Positions 46,007-55,581 are shown, counted from the first letter of the stretch. The stretch is DNA of 64,000 nucleotides from Agriterribacter humi (GCF_009192765.1 NZ_VOHQ01000013.1:1-64000); one strand, 5' to 3'. The notes: generated by a model not told the origin, from the sequence alone. A program made the numbers and translations.

Positions 46007-47281
46007 CTACAGCCCGGTAGCTACCGTTTTTGTTCCCCGGTTTTTGATGAGCTGTTCGCGTATCTTTTCGTTACGGAACAAGGCTATAGGATCCAATGCC
46101 GCCCCGGCGCGCAGCCTGGCTTCGGCTACTAACGGACGTACATCCGTACGGAAAGCATGCTGTAATATTTCCTGTGCCTTTACTACATCATTGTCCTGGC
46201 GGGCCTGCCGTAATGCTTTGCTATCGGTTAATAAAGCCTGGGCATAGGCAATGAGTATGGCTTCTACAGATTGTGCCAGGTCTTCCAGCGGATCTTTTAC
46301 ATTGTGCGATGCGTCAATCATCCAGCCCAGATCTGTGGCATGGTTCATTCCTTTGGCGTCCATTCCCTCTACCAGTTCATTAAATATGAGAAAAAGCTGG
46401 TAGGGTTTAATGCTTCCGGCAGTAAGATCATCATCTCCGTATTTGGAATCATTGAAATGAAAGCCACCCAATTTTCCTTCCATCAGTAAAAGCGAAACGA
46501 TTTGTTCAATATTGGCATTGGGCAGGTGATGCCCGAGGTCTACCAATGTATATGCTTTATTGCCCAGTTTGCTGGTATACAAATACGATTGCCCCCAGTC
46601 GCCAACTGTAGTGGAATAAAAATTGGGTTCAAATGCTTTGTATTCCACAAATATCTTCCAGTTGTCTGGTAAGGCCTTGTAAATTTCCTGCAACCCGCTT
46701 AATGTGTTTTGAAATGCTTCCCGGAAATTGAGTTGTCCCGGAAAACAGGAGCCGTCGGAAAGCCATACGGTTAAAGAGGTTGAACCCAGTTCTGCACCAT
46801 AACGGATCACTTCAATATTATGATCAATTGCCTGCCGGCGAACCGCCGCGTTTACATTTTGCAGCGACCCGAACTTGTAGCTCAGTTGCTGGTTGGGCTG
46901 ATCCTGGAAGGTATTGGAATTCATGGCGTCAAACTGTAAGCCGTTTTGTGCCGCCAGCGCTTTGATGTGCGAAGGATTTTCGGGAATATCCCATGGAATA
47001 TGAAGCGATATGGCGCCGCTTGATTTGTTGAGGGCATGCAGCAAACCAATGTCTTCAATTTTTTCCTCCAGGTTGCGGGGCTCGCCGCCACCCGAAAATC
47101 TTCCAAACCTTGTACCACCTGTTCCTAAAGCCCAGCTGGGAATGGCTACCTGGAAATCTGTAAGTTTTTTTACGATGCTTTCCGCTTTTTCAATAGTTGC
47201 ACTGCTATACTCAAATTTGCTGCGATGTGCTTTCAGCAAAGATTCATTATGGTTTTCAATTTTATATTTTTCTATCTGCAT
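46007..47281 (-). CDS. rhaI: L-rhamnose isomerase (RhaI type)
   Basis: A 424-residue TIM-barrel isomerase of the Pseudomonas stutzeri/Bacteroidota RhaI type rather than E. coli RhaA. Recognisable segments are IPSWALGTGGTRFGRFSGGG, ISLHIPWDIPE, WKIFVEYKAFEPNFYSTTVG DWGQ (metal Glu), LVDLGHHLPNANIEQIV (metal Asp, His) and GGFHFNDSKYGDDDLTAGS (His, Asp). It interconverts L-rhamnose and L-rhamnulose with two metal ions. It lies 10 bp after the mutarotase gene and before the kinase gene. Confidence 0.92.
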   Translation of the reverse strand: MQIEKYKIENHNESLLKAHRSKFEYSSATIEKAESIVKKLTDFQVAIPSWALGTGGTRFGRFSGGGEPRNLEEKIEDIGLLHALNKSSGAISLHIPWDIPENPSHIKALAAQNGLQFDAMNSNTFQDQPNQQLSYKFGSLQNVNAAVRRQAIDHNIEVIRYGAELGSTSLTVWLSDGSCFPGQLNFREAFQNTLSGLQEIYKALPDNWKIFVEYKAFEPNFYSTTVGDWGQSYLYTSKLGNKAYTLVDLGHHLPNANIEQIVSLLLMEGKLGGFHFNDSKYGDDDLTAGSIKPYQLFLIFNELVEGMDAKGMNHATDLGWMIDASHNVKDPLEDLAQSVEAILIAYAQALLTDSKALRQARQDNDVVKAQEILQHAFRTDVRPLVAEARLRAGAALDPIALFRNEKIREQLIKNRGTKTVATGL

Positions 47282-47291
47282 AAGTTTGTTT

Positions 47292-47606
47292 TTATGGCAT
47301 GTAAAACACTTCTTTAAGCGGAATGCTTACAGGAGATTCATCATCATTCACCTCCATAATATCTTTCATATAATGCCACCAGCGTTGCATAACGGGGTGC
47401 TGGGGTAATGCATTCATAGCCGATTGATCACCGACCTGTAAATAACCAAATAAGTTTCCTGTTGCTTCCTCCAGAAAAATTGAATATTCCTGTATGCCGC
47501 TTTCTTTTAATAATGCCTGCAGTTCCGGCCATATCGCGTTATGCCGCTTTTGGTATTCGGCTTCAAAGCCTTTATTCAGTTTCATTATAAACGCGAGACG
47601 GTGCAT
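47292..47606 (-). CDS. rhaM: L-rhamnose mutarotase
   Basis: A 104-residue ferredoxin-like dimer protein of the RhaM/RhaU family. Family residues are RLAFIMKLNKGFEAEYQKRH (catalytic His), NAIWPELQALLKESGIQEYS, LFGYLQVGD and MQRWWHYMKDIMEV. It speeds anomer exchange of L-rhamnose. It precedes the isomerase by 10 bp in the rhamnose operon. A 207-bp stretch of low-complexity repeats separates it from the aldolase/dehydrogenase gene upstream. Confidence 0.95.
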   Translation of the reverse strand: MHRLAFIMKLNKGFEAEYQKRHNAIWPELQALLKESGIQEYSIFLEEATGNLFGYLQVGDQSAMNALPQHPVMQRWWHYMKDIMEVNDDESPVSIPLKEVFYMP

Positions 47607-47813
47607 GTATGAATTTGAGATTTAAAATTTGATTCAGTTGCAAGTTACAGGTTACAGGTTTCAAGTTACAGGTTTCAACCGTCAGCTATCAGCTGAGTAA
47701 CTGCTAATGACAGGCTGAACATCTCTTCTTCTTGTATTGCTCGTTGCCCAAAGCTGATTGCTGACAGCCTTCTTCGAATTTCGGATTTAAGGCTTCGGAT
47801 TTAATGTTTACTC
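47607..47813. repeat. Low-complexity intergenic repeat block inside the rhamnose operon
   Basis: It combines TTTGAGATTTAAAATTTGAT, CAAGTTACAGGTTACAGGTT TCAAGTTACAGG, CCGTCAGCTATCAGCTGAGT (hairpin-capable), GCTGATTGCTGACAGCC and TTTCGGATTTAAGGCTTCGG ATT. The same micro-repeat types recur in other gaps of the right half of the window. It interrupts an operon, so it may reduce or tune transcription of the distal genes. Confidence 0.65.
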
Positions 47814-49934
47814 CTATCTTACAAAAGCCATGGCAACGCCGCCGTCAATGTTCAGCACATTGCCTGTGGCCTTGTTCAATAGCCCTCCTGTAAAAGCGAA
47901 ACATGCATTGGCTATATCTTCGGGCAGAATAATTTCATTCAGTAAGGTACGTTTGGCATAAAAAGCCGGCAGCTCTTCAACTGTTACACCATATGCTTTG
48001 GCACGTCCCTGTGCCCATGCGCCTGCCCATATTTTACTGTCGGAAATAACTGCATCCGGATTTACCACGTTAACGCGGATATGATCTTTCCCTAATTCAG
48101 CGGCATTCAAACGGCTTAAATGCAATTGTGCCGCTTTAGCAGAGCCATAGCCTGCATTGTTAGGACCGCTTACCAGTGCGTTTTTACTTACAATATTAAT
48201 AACATCACCGCCCATATCCTGTTTGCGCATCATGTTTGCGCCTTCCTGTGTAATGAGAAACTGACCTTTTACCAATACATCATACAATAAATCCCAGTCT
48301 TTTTCGGTATGCTCTTCCAATGGTTTGGAAATAGATAAACCGGCACAGTTTACTACAATATCAACGCCTCCAAAGGCCAATGCCGTAGCTTTAAAAGTTT
48401 TGCGAATGGTGTTGGCATCCGTAACATCTAATAGTTCTGCCGAAAAAACATCTTTACTATAATGAGCTGCAAAGTCTTTTTTTGCATTGGTTAATCTTTC
48501 CGCATCATTATCATTTACCATTACCACAGCGCCTTCGTCTGCAAACTTTTTAGCAATGGCTTTACCAATTCCTCCTGCGCTGCCTGTTACCAAAGCAATC
48601 CTTCCCGACAAAGCTTTTGGCTTTGGCATACGTTGCAATTTAGCTTCTTCCAGCAACCAGTATTCAATATTAAAAGCCTCCTGCCGGGGCAGGGAAGTAT
48701 ATTCAGAAATGGCCTCGGCACCCTTCATTACATTAATAGCATTAATATAGAATTCGGCGGCTACCCTCGCTGTTTGTTTGTCTTTAGCGAAAGTAAACAT
48801 GCCCACACCAGGGTATAGTATCACCACCGGGTTGGCATCGCGGATAGCAGGACTATTGGCATGTTTGCATTTTTCATAATACTCCGTATACATTTTCCGG
48901 TAGGCTTCAAACTGCGGCTTCAGTTTTTCTTTTATGGCCGCTACATCCGCCAGGTTTTCAGCGGGAGTAAGATTCAGTACCAGGGGACTGATCTTAGTCC
49001 TTAAAAAATGGTCGGGGCAACTGGTGCCCATAGGCGCTAATCTTTCCAGGTCATTGGAGTTGGTATATTCCAGAACCCTGTCATCGTCTGTAAAATGACC
49101 AATCATTTTTACATTGGAAGAACAAAATCCCCTGAGCACAGGTGCTAAAAGGGCTGCTTTATCCAGCCTTTCTTCTTTCGGTAAGGATTCTATTTTTGCG
49201 CCACCGAATACGGATTTATTTTTTATGTTTTCTTCGAGGTAGGCTGCACAGCGCTCAATCACTTCCAATGTGTTAATATAGCTTTCAAATGCCGTATCAC
49301 CCCATGTAAACAAACCGTGCGAGCCGAGCATAATGCCGCGTATTCCCGGATTTTCATCAAGGCATTGTTTTAATTTTAATCCAAGATCAAAGCCCGGCCG
49401 CTGCCATTCAACCCAGCCTATGGTGCCGTTAAAAAGCTCCTGTGTAATGCGTTTGCCGTCTTTGGCGGCTGCAATGGCAATTGCGGCATCCGGGTGCAGG
49501 TGGTCAATATGTTTAAAAGGCAGAAAACCATGCAAAGGCGTGTCAATAGAAGGAGCTTTGGAACTCAGATCAAAAATGCAATGATTAAACAGTTCCACCA
49601 TCTCATCTTCATGATCAATGCCACGGTATACATTGGTGAGACTTCTTAAACGGTCTACATACAAAGCGGCCAGCCCGCTTTTCTTCAATGTCCCTAAATC
49701 GCCTCCTGAACCTTTAACCCACATCACTTCTGTTTCCGTGCCGGTAAGCGGATCCTTCGACATTACTTTGCACGAAGTGTTACCGCCGCCATAATTCGTT
49801 AGCCGCAGATCGGCGCCTAATAAATTGGAACGATAAATCAGTAAGCCCACTTCATCTCCTGCAAGCGCTGCAGCTTTTGCATCATCCCATAAATAACTCA
49901 CATGCTTAAATTCATTTGTTGTAACAGAAGGCAT
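47814..49934 (-). CDS. Bifunctional rhamnulose-1-phosphate aldolase / lactaldehyde dehydrogenase
   Basis: A 706-residue fusion. The N-terminal 420 residues form a class II aldolase/adducin domain (NYGGGNTSCKVMSKDPLTGT, IDTPLHGFLPFKHIDHLHPD, IMLGSHGLFTWGDTAFESYI) with the metal His residues. The C-terminal 270 residues form an SDR domain (ALVTGSAGGIGKAIAKKFAD, VNCAGLSISKPLEEHTEKDW, GYGSAKAAQLHLSRLNAAEL). It splits L-rhamnulose 1-phosphate to dihydroxyacetone phosphate and L-lactaldehyde and handles the lactaldehyde by an NAD-linked step; whether it oxidises it to lactate is known for homologues, not shown here. Rhamnose-operon context is clear. Confidence 0.93.
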   Translation of the reverse strand: MPSVTTNEFKHVSYLWDDAKAAALAGDEVGLLIYRSNLLGADLRLTNYGGGNTSCKVMSKDPLTGTETEVMWVKGSGGDLGTLKKSGLAALYVDRLRSLTNVYRGIDHEDEMVELFNHCIFDLSSKAPSIDTPLHGFLPFKHIDHLHPDAAIAIAAAKDGKRITQELFNGTIGWVEWQRPGFDLGLKLKQCLDENPGIRGIMLGSHGLFTWGDTAFESYINTLEVIERCAAYLEENIKNKSVFGGAKIESLPKEERLDKAALLAPVLRGFCSSNVKMIGHFTDDDRVLEYTNSNDLERLAPMGTSCPDHFLRTKISPLVLNLTPAENLADVAAIKEKLKPQFEAYRKMYTEYYEKCKHANSPAIRDANPVVILYPGVGMFTFAKDKQTARVAAEFYINAINVMKGAEAISEYTSLPRQEAFNIEYWLLEEAKLQRMPKPKALSGRIALVTGSAGGIGKAIAKKFADEGAVVMVNDNDAERLTNAKKDFAAHYSKDVFSAELLDVTDANTIRKTFKATALAFGGVDIVVNCAGLSISKPLEEHTEKDWDLLYDVLVKGQFLITQEGANMMRKQDMGGDVINIVSKNALVSGPNNAGYGSAKAAQLHLSRLNAAELGKDHIRVNVVNPDAVISDSKIWAGAWAQGRAKAYGVTVEELPAFYAKRTLLNEIILPEDIANACFAFTGGLLNKATGNVLNIDGGVAMAFVR

Positions 49935-49961
49935 ATTTTTTATTTTAGTGTTTCAATAAAT

Positions 49962-51050
49962 TTATTTTAACGAATTACCATATCCAACCAGTAAAACAGC
50001 TACTATTATGGTAACAATTCCCAGCGTGATCATGGTCCTTGTTTTAGCGGTTACCCCTTTCCATTCTTTGAGCACAATACCCCAAAAGTTAGCTATTAAA
50101 ATAATAAATGCCATATGCAATATCCAGGAACTGGCGCCATTGCCCATCTTGCTTTCGCCCATGCCGTAAAAGAAAAACTGGAGAAACCAGGTAATGCCGG
50201 CCAAAGCGGAGAAAATATAATTGGACAGTAGTGGTGTTTTTGCATTCGTATAATCTCCAAACGTTTTATTGCGTGCATTTAAGATCATACACCAAATAAA
50301 ATTAGTAGTAAGCCCTCCCCAGAGTATTACAACGAAAATTACATTATTCTGGAACAAAAATTCGCCTTGCCCGGGATGTGCTGTTTTCCATATTTCATTG
50401 GCGGTATGCGCCATTGATTTTCCCGATTCTATACCAAAATTAAAACAGGCGCTTAAGATTCCCGACACAATGGATACCAGTAAACCCAGCCCAAACTTGT
50501 ATTCAATCTTCATTTGCATGCCATGCGGATCGGTTCCGGAGCTGTTTAACGCTCTTTCCTTCATCATCCCTGCTTTACCACAGAAAATGATTCCCAATAC
50601 ACATACTGCCAGTCCTGCAAGTACATACAGTCCCCATGTTGAATGGATGAGCATACTAAAAGTATCCTTACCCTCTTTTGGAAAAAAATTGTAGTATATG
50701 GAAGGTATAAGTGAACCAAATACCATGCACAAGCCTAATATAATACTGGTGCCCAGCGAAATGCCTAAGTAACGTACGCCCAAACCATAGGTTAATCCTC
50801 CTATGCCCCAAAGCACACCAAACAAATAAGTAATGCCTAAAATGCTGCCATCGGTGCTTTTAATGATTTCCGCAAAACCGGGAATGGTTAAATAAGCAGC
50901 CAATGGGGGAACAATTAACCATGAAAAAATGCCGCCCGCTATCCAGTAACTTTCCCATGCCCAGCCCTTTACTTTTTTAAAGGGAGTATAAAAACTGCCC
51001 GATGCAAAACCTCCGATAAAATGATAAACAATTCCTAAAATTACCTGCAT
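49962..51050 (-). CDS. rhaT: L-rhamnose/proton symporter
   Basis: A 362-residue membrane protein with ten hydrophobic helices in the RhaT fold. Characteristic segments are GIVYHFIGGFASGSFYTPFK KVKGW at the N-terminus, ESYWIAGGIFSWLIVPPLAA, GITYLFGVLWGIGGLTYGLG VRYLG and VLWGGLTTNFIWCMILNARN. It imports L-rhamnose with protons across the inner membrane. First gene of the rhamnose operon; the promoter region upstream holds a -7-like box and three 10-bp repeats. Confidence 0.94.
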   Translation of the reverse strand: MQVILGIVYHFIGGFASGSFYTPFKKVKGWAWESYWIAGGIFSWLIVPPLAAYLTIPGFAEIIKSTDGSILGITYLFGVLWGIGGLTYGLGVRYLGISLGTSIILGLCMVFGSLIPSIYYNFFPKEGKDTFSMLIHSTWGLYVLAGLAVCVLGIIFCGKAGMMKERALNSSGTDPHGMQMKIEYKFGLGLLVSIVSGILSACFNFGIESGKSMAHTANEIWKTAHPGQGEFLFQNNVIFVVILWGGLTTNFIWCMILNARNKTFGDYTNAKTPLLSNYIFSALAGITWFLQFFFYGMGESKMGNGASSWILHMAFIILIANFWGIVLKEWKGVTAKTRTMITLGIVTIIVAVLLVGYGNSLK

Positions 51051-51087
51051 TCATTTGTCTTTTCAAGTGGTGGAAACAATCTATGTT

Positions 51088-51095
51088 CAAAAGTA
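51088..51095 (-). promoter_or_regulatory. Bacteroidota-type -7 box of the rhamnose operon
   Basis: On the minus strand TACTTTTG matches the Bacteroidota -7 consensus TAnnTTTG, 37 bases before the rhaT ATG. The -33 position has only a poor match (CTTTAAC), as expected for an activator-dependent promoter. Confidence 0.6.
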
Positions 51096-51113
51096 TACTA
51101 TACCCTTGTTAAA

Positions 51114-51143
51114 GCTGTCATGTGCTGTCATGTGCTGTCGTGT
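51114..51143. promoter_or_regulatory. Three tandem 10-bp repeats upstream of rhaT
   Basis: GCTGTCATGT occurs twice and GCTGTCGTGT once, directly adjoining, so the sites are in helical phase. They lie immediately upstream of the expected -33 region of the rhaT promoter. A likely binding array for the rhamnose regulator, which is not in the window. Confidence 0.55.
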
Positions 51144-51595
51144 AATTGCAATGCAGGAAACAATGCCTGACTTAATATTGCATTAACGGATTTTAACCCG
51201 ATAGCTTTTTTAAAGATCAATTTTTTGCCATGTGGAATGCCGGTCCGCCTGGCCTTAATCATATGTATACATATTGGTATTGTTAATTACAGGTAAGGAT
51301 ATGGAAGTGCCGGTAAGGGCTTAATGAATGCCGGATGGAAATAATCCGGATTGCAAAACTGCATTTCTATGGGCCGTGTAATTTGAATACGATGATGAAA
51401 AAATAATAACTATCCTGTAATTATCGGATTTTTTAATAAAAAAAACAAACAAATCATGTCAAAAAGTAAATCTGATTTTTATACTCTAATGAAGCCGGAT
51501 ATCATTTGAATAAAATGTTATTGATGAGGCATATTGATGATGTGGGTTAAGGGCTATCCATTTTGAGCGTATATTTAGGCTGCAATTTTTTGAAT
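51144..51595. other. 452-bp divergent intergenic region
   Basis: It separates the rhamnose operon from the metallopeptidase gene. No frame of note. Apart from the rhaT repeats at its left border I see no clear operator. Confidence 0.4.
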
Positions 51596-54403
51596 ATGCG
51601 TTCATATTCCCTGTTGTTTTTTTTATTACTCATTACATCGGTTTCCGTTTTCGCACAGGAATTTGGCGGCAATCCGCCTTCGGTTAAATGGCAGCAGGTA
51701 AATACACCGGCAGTTCGTGTGATATATCCCTATGGTACCGATTCAATAGCGCGGCGTATTGCGGGTATTGTTCAGTACCTCAATGAACATACCAATGCCA
51801 CTGCGGGTACGGCTCAGCGTAAGATCAATATGGTGCTGCAAAACCAAACCACCCAATCCAATGCCTATGTTGGATTGGCGCCATGGCGCAGCGAATTTTT
51901 TCTCACTCCGCAACTCAACAGTTTTCAACTGGGCAGTTTACCCTGGGCCGATAATTTAGCCATTCATGAATACAGGCATGTACAACAGTATATGAATTAC
52001 AGGAAGGGATTATCAAAACTGGCATATATCATCCTGGGGGAAGAGGGAGAGGCCATTGCCAACGGTGCGGCCATCCCCAACTGGTTTTTTGAGGGTGATG
52101 CTGTTTTTCAGGAAACGGCAGTAAGTGAGCAGGGGAGGGGAAGACTGCCTTATTTTTTTAACGCTTACCGTTCATTGTGGCAGGCCGATAAAAAATACAG
52201 CTATATGAAACTCCGGAACGGGTCATTGCGGCATTATATTCCGGATCATTATGCTCTGGGCTATTTATTGACAGGCTATGGCAGGGAAAAATATGGAGAC
52301 AGGTTCTGGACCAGGGTAACAGATGATGCGGCAAGATTTAAAGGTTTATTTTATCCCTTTCAGCATGCTGTAAAAAAGTATGCAGGATTGCCATATAATG
52401 GTTTTGTAAAAAATGCGATGCAGTTTTATAAAGAAAAATCTGACCTTTCTTCCGGCACTTCTTTTATCACAAAAGGGAATGACAAATATGTATCGGATTA
52501 TGTATTGCCTTATTTTGAAGGAGAAGACTCCATACTGGTGTTAAAAAAAACGTACCGGAACAATCCTGCATGGTACTGGGTTACAAAAAATGGAGAAGAA
52601 AAAATAAGGGTTAAAGATATTTCGCGTGATGACTACTATGCTTACCGGAACGGCAAAATTATTTATACCGCGTATGAGCCGGATGCACGCTGGGGCCAAA
52701 GAGATTATAGTGTAATAAAAGTGCTTGATGCAGCAACGAGGCAGGTAAAGCAATTAACGCACAGGAGCAAATACTTTCAGCCCGATCTTTCGCAGGACGG
52801 CAACACCATTATTGCAGTGCAATTTGCGCCCGATCAAAGATCAGAGTTGCATGTGCTGGATGCAACCACCGGATTGTTGCTGAAGGTTGTGCCCCAAAAG
52901 ACAGCGCAATTCGTTTATACCTATCCGAAATTTTACGACCGCAATCATGTTATATCCTGTATAAGAAATGAACAGGGCTTAATGACATTGGCTATGATCA
53001 GTTTGCAAACCGGTGAAACCGATAACCTGTTGCCATGGAGTTACGAAGTAAAAGGATTTCCGGTGCTGAAAGGCGACACGGTTTATTTTTCGGCTGGTAA
53101 AGGTTACCAGGATGATATTTTTACGGTGGATATAAAAACAGGAAATCTTTTTAAACTTACCAACGAACCGTTGGGCGCATACCAGCCGGCTATCAACGGC
53201 GCAGGAAGATTGGTATGGAGCAGTTTTACGGCGGCAGGCCTTCAACTCAAAGAAAAACAGCTACAAGCGGGTGACTGGCAACCCCTGATGAGTGCGGCCA
53301 CCATAAATACACCTGATCTTTATTTGCCCACGGCATTGCAGCAAACAGGCGGAAATATTTTAGACCATATTCCATACCAGCAATTGCCGGTTTCGAAATA
53401 TAGAAAATTATCGGCTCCGTTTAATTTTCATAGCTGGCGGCCTTATTACGAACAGCCGGAATGGAGTTTTACAGTATACGGACAAAATATTCTGAATACC
53501 ATTCAATCGCAATTGTATTATACCTATAATGAAAATGAAGGAAGTCATAAAACAGGGTTTAACGGAATGTTCGGCGCATGGTTCCCGTGGATAACGGGGG
53601 GACTGTCTTATACCTTCAACAGAAAAGTAAGCGACAGCATCAGAACCATACGTTGGAATGAATTGAATGCCAACATCGGGCTTTCCCTCCCGCTAAATTT
53701 TACAAAAGGAAACTGGTATAAAAACCTTACGCTGGCTTCTTCTTTTAACGTAGAACAATTAAATATCACGGGAAAGTATAAAGACAGCATCGCAGGTCCC
53801 GTGTTCAATTATCTCCAGTTTTCGGTGAACTGGGGTAGCCAAACCCAAAAAGCGGTACAGCACATCAATCCGCATTTCGCACAAAGTTTCTTGGTGAGAT
53901 ACCGCACGGTTGTTAATGATTATAGCGCCAGTCAGTTGCTGGCATCCGGATCATTGTATTTCCCGGGCATTGGCATCAATCACAGCCTTGTGCTTAGCGG
54001 TGCTTTCCAGGCACGTGATACAGCGGATCAATACCGTTTTTCAAATAATTTTCCTTTTGCCCGCGGATACAATAGTGTTGATGCACCAAGAATGTGGAAG
54101 GGAAGTGTCAATTACCATTTTCCATTGTTTTATCCCGATTGGGGTTTTGGACAACTCGTTTATTTCATGCGGATAAGAGCAAACCTTTTTTTCGATTATG
54201 CACAGGCCAAAAGTTTGCGTACAGGTGATGTTTTTTCATTCAGGAGTACGGGAGCGGAAGTTTTTTTTGATACCAAATGGTGGAACCAGCAGCCTGTTGC
54301 TTTTGGTGTGCGCTACAGCCGGTTATTGGATAATGATATAGCAGGAGCAGTGAATAAAGGTTTGTGGGAATTTATTTTACCGGTAGATTTGCTGAGCCGT
54401 TGA
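51596..54403 (+). CDS. Predicted gluzincin metallopeptidase with beta-propeller and outer-membrane barrel
   Basis: A 935-residue protein from the ATG at 51596 with a signal peptide (MRSYSLLFFLLLITSVSVFA). Residues 20-300 form a peptidase-MA-like domain: HEYRHVQQYMNY is the zinc HExxH and PNWFFEGDAVFQET carries the downstream Glu. The middle has TolB-like propeller repeats (LTHRSKYFQPDLSQDGNTII, LGAYQPAINGAGRLVWSSFT). The last 300 residues are rich in alternating aromatic strands (NWGSQTQKAVQHINPHFAQS, RGYNSVDAPRMWKGSVNYHF) and end LPVDLLSR, suggesting an outer-membrane barrel. The catalytic residues look intact. Substrate unknown. Confidence 0.78.
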   Translation: MRSYSLLFFLLLITSVSVFAQEFGGNPPSVKWQQVNTPAVRVIYPYGTDSIARRIAGIVQYLNEHTNATAGTAQRKINMVLQNQTTQSNAYVGLAPWRSEFFLTPQLNSFQLGSLPWADNLAIHEYRHVQQYMNYRKGLSKLAYIILGEEGEAIANGAAIPNWFFEGDAVFQETAVSEQGRGRLPYFFNAYRSLWQADKKYSYMKLRNGSLRHYIPDHYALGYLLTGYGREKYGDRFWTRVTDDAARFKGLFYPFQHAVKKYAGLPYNGFVKNAMQFYKEKSDLSSGTSFITKGNDKYVSDYVLPYFEGEDSILVLKKTYRNNPAWYWVTKNGEEKIRVKDISRDDYYAYRNGKIIYTAYEPDARWGQRDYSVIKVLDAATRQVKQLTHRSKYFQPDLSQDGNTIIAVQFAPDQRSELHVLDATTGLLLKVVPQKTAQFVYTYPKFYDRNHVISCIRNEQGLMTLAMISLQTGETDNLLPWSYEVKGFPVLKGDTVYFSAGKGYQDDIFTVDIKTGNLFKLTNEPLGAYQPAINGAGRLVWSSFTAAGLQLKEKQLQAGDWQPLMSAATINTPDLYLPTALQQTGGNILDHIPYQQLPVSKYRKLSAPFNFHSWRPYYEQPEWSFTVYGQNILNTIQSQLYYTYNENEGSHKTGFNGMFGAWFPWITGGLSYTFNRKVSDSIRTIRWNELNANIGLSLPLNFTKGNWYKNLTLASSFNVEQLNITGKYKDSIAGPVFNYLQFSVNWGSQTQKAVQHINPHFAQSFLVRYRTVVNDYSASQLLASGSLYFPGIGINHSLVLSGAFQARDTADQYRFSNNFPFARGYNSVDAPRMWKGSVNYHFPLFYPDWGFGQLVYFMRIRANLFFDYAQAKSLRTGDVFSFRSTGAEVFFDTKWWNQQPVAFGVRYSRLLDNDIAGAVNKGLWEFILPVDLLSR

Positions 54404-54450
54404 TAAAAATCATTTATTTGTTAGCCGCAGATGCGCAGATTTTAAGTGCT

Positions 54451-54909
54451 TTATTGGATTACTTTAAATGTAATGGCCGGCGCCATTATTTTGGTTCCGT
54501 TTTTCAATTGCACGATCACATTGTCAAGGATCATCTGGTCACCTTTGATAATATTATCTTTAATACTTTGCCGCCACAGTTCAGACATTATATTCGTATC
54601 GCTGAAATCATTTACCCGCATGTCATCGGTTGTTTTGCGTTCTCCTGTATCCGGATCTTCGTAGCTGCTTTTAAATTTGTATATAGAACGGAAACGGGCA
54701 ATAGGATACTTATTTCCATTTTGGTCGCGGGCCACCAGCGATGAATCAATTATACGGGATAGTATATCCGAAGTAATATCGCCGCCTTTAAAGCCACCAA
54801 TGGTGATGGCTATTTTAGGCAATGCTGTGGATGCTGCAGGTTTTTTATTATTTTGTGCCAGCACGGCCGTAGCGGAAAAGAACACGAATAAGTAGATAAG
54901 TTTTTTCAT
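54451..54909 (-). CDS. Secreted protein with a GldM C-terminal-like domain
   Basis: A 152-residue secreted protein with a signal peptide (MKKLIYLFVFFSATAVLAQN). The mature part, PKIAITIGGFKGGDITSDIL, ARFRSIYKFKSSYED, SDTNIMSELWRQSIKDNIIK and GDQMILDNVIVQLKNGTKIM followed by APAITFKVIQ, resembles the repeated domain at the end of GldM, the periplasmic T9SS/gliding motor shaft. It is far too short to be GldM and its neighbours are unrelated. The assignment is by pattern only; other Bacteroidota-specific secreted domains are possible. Confidence 0.55.
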   Translation of the reverse strand: MKKLIYLFVFFSATAVLAQNNKKPAASTALPKIAITIGGFKGGDITSDILSRIIDSSLVARDQNGNKYPIARFRSIYKFKSSYEDPDTGERKTTDDMRVNDFSDTNIMSELWRQSIKDNIIKGDQMILDNVIVQLKNGTKIMAPAITFKVIQ

Positions 54910-55001
54910 GGGAGCTAATTTGCAGAATATGGCTTTTTAACCTACAAAACGCCTGCAAATTAGAATTTATTATACAGCAGTTTTGTTAAAGCTGTATGGA
55001 G

Positions 55002-55427
55002 TCACTTTTCAACAAATGTTTTCAGAGATTCACCAATGATCTGTTTCCATCCTTCGGCAAAATTTTCTTTGGCCAGATCGGGATTCGTTGACGGGAATGA
55101 TTCCAGTCCTTCGTGAGTAAGTTTTAGCCGGGTAGTATTCCCTTCGGCGAATAATTCAAAAGTTACAAAGGAAATGCCCTCATATCCTTCGTACCGCCAG
55201 CTATAGGTAAGTTTTTTTTCAATTACTACTTCTGTTATCCTGCATTTATGCAGGTATTGTTTTTCTTCAGTTCCACCATAAAATTGAAATTCAAATCCAA
55301 TCGCTGGTTTAAATTCCGGCAGATCAAAATACCATTGTTTCATCTCATCCTTATCGGTTATGGCCTTCCATACTTTTTTAACGGGAGCAGCAAAACTGCG
55401 TTCTATTATAAAAGGTTCATTTTTCAT
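55002..55427 (-). CDS. SRPBCC (AHSA1-like) domain protein
   Basis: A 141-residue START-like protein of the Hsp90 ATPase activator (AHSA1/CalC) family. The typical opening IERSFAAPVKKVWKAITDKD EMKQWYF and the strands YLHKCRITEVVIEKKLTYSW, FVTFELFAEGNTTRLKLTHE with the terminal helix GWKQIIGESLKTFVEK are present. Members bind hydrophobic ligands in a helix-grip pocket; function of this one is unknown. It is divergent from the TetR gene with a 154-bp intergenic region. Confidence 0.92.
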   Translation of the reverse strand: MKNEPFIIERSFAAPVKKVWKAITDKDEMKQWYFDLPEFKPAIGFEFQFYGGTEEKQYLHKCRITEVVIEKKLTYSWRYEGYEGISFVTFELFAEGNTTRLKLTHEGLESFPSTNPDLAKENFAEGWKQIIGESLKTFVEK

Positions 55428-55553
55428 TGCGCTTCATTTTTAGTCTCCACAAATATATATGAAACCGATTGGTTACGCAATAATGTCGTCATTTTTATTT
55501 CATGAAACTTGGGAGATAAACAGACGAATGTGGAAATCTTTTATTATAAAATG

Positions 55554-55567
55554 AACGAATATTCGTT
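55554..55567. promoter_or_regulatory. Perfect 14-bp palindrome, likely TetR operator
   Basis: AACGAATATTCGTT is a perfect palindrome ending 14 bases before the TetR ATG at 55582. A half-site ACGAAT is also present at 55524. The position suggests autoregulation of the TetR-MFS unit. Confidence 0.7.
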
Positions 55568-55581
55568 TATTTTGTTTCATC

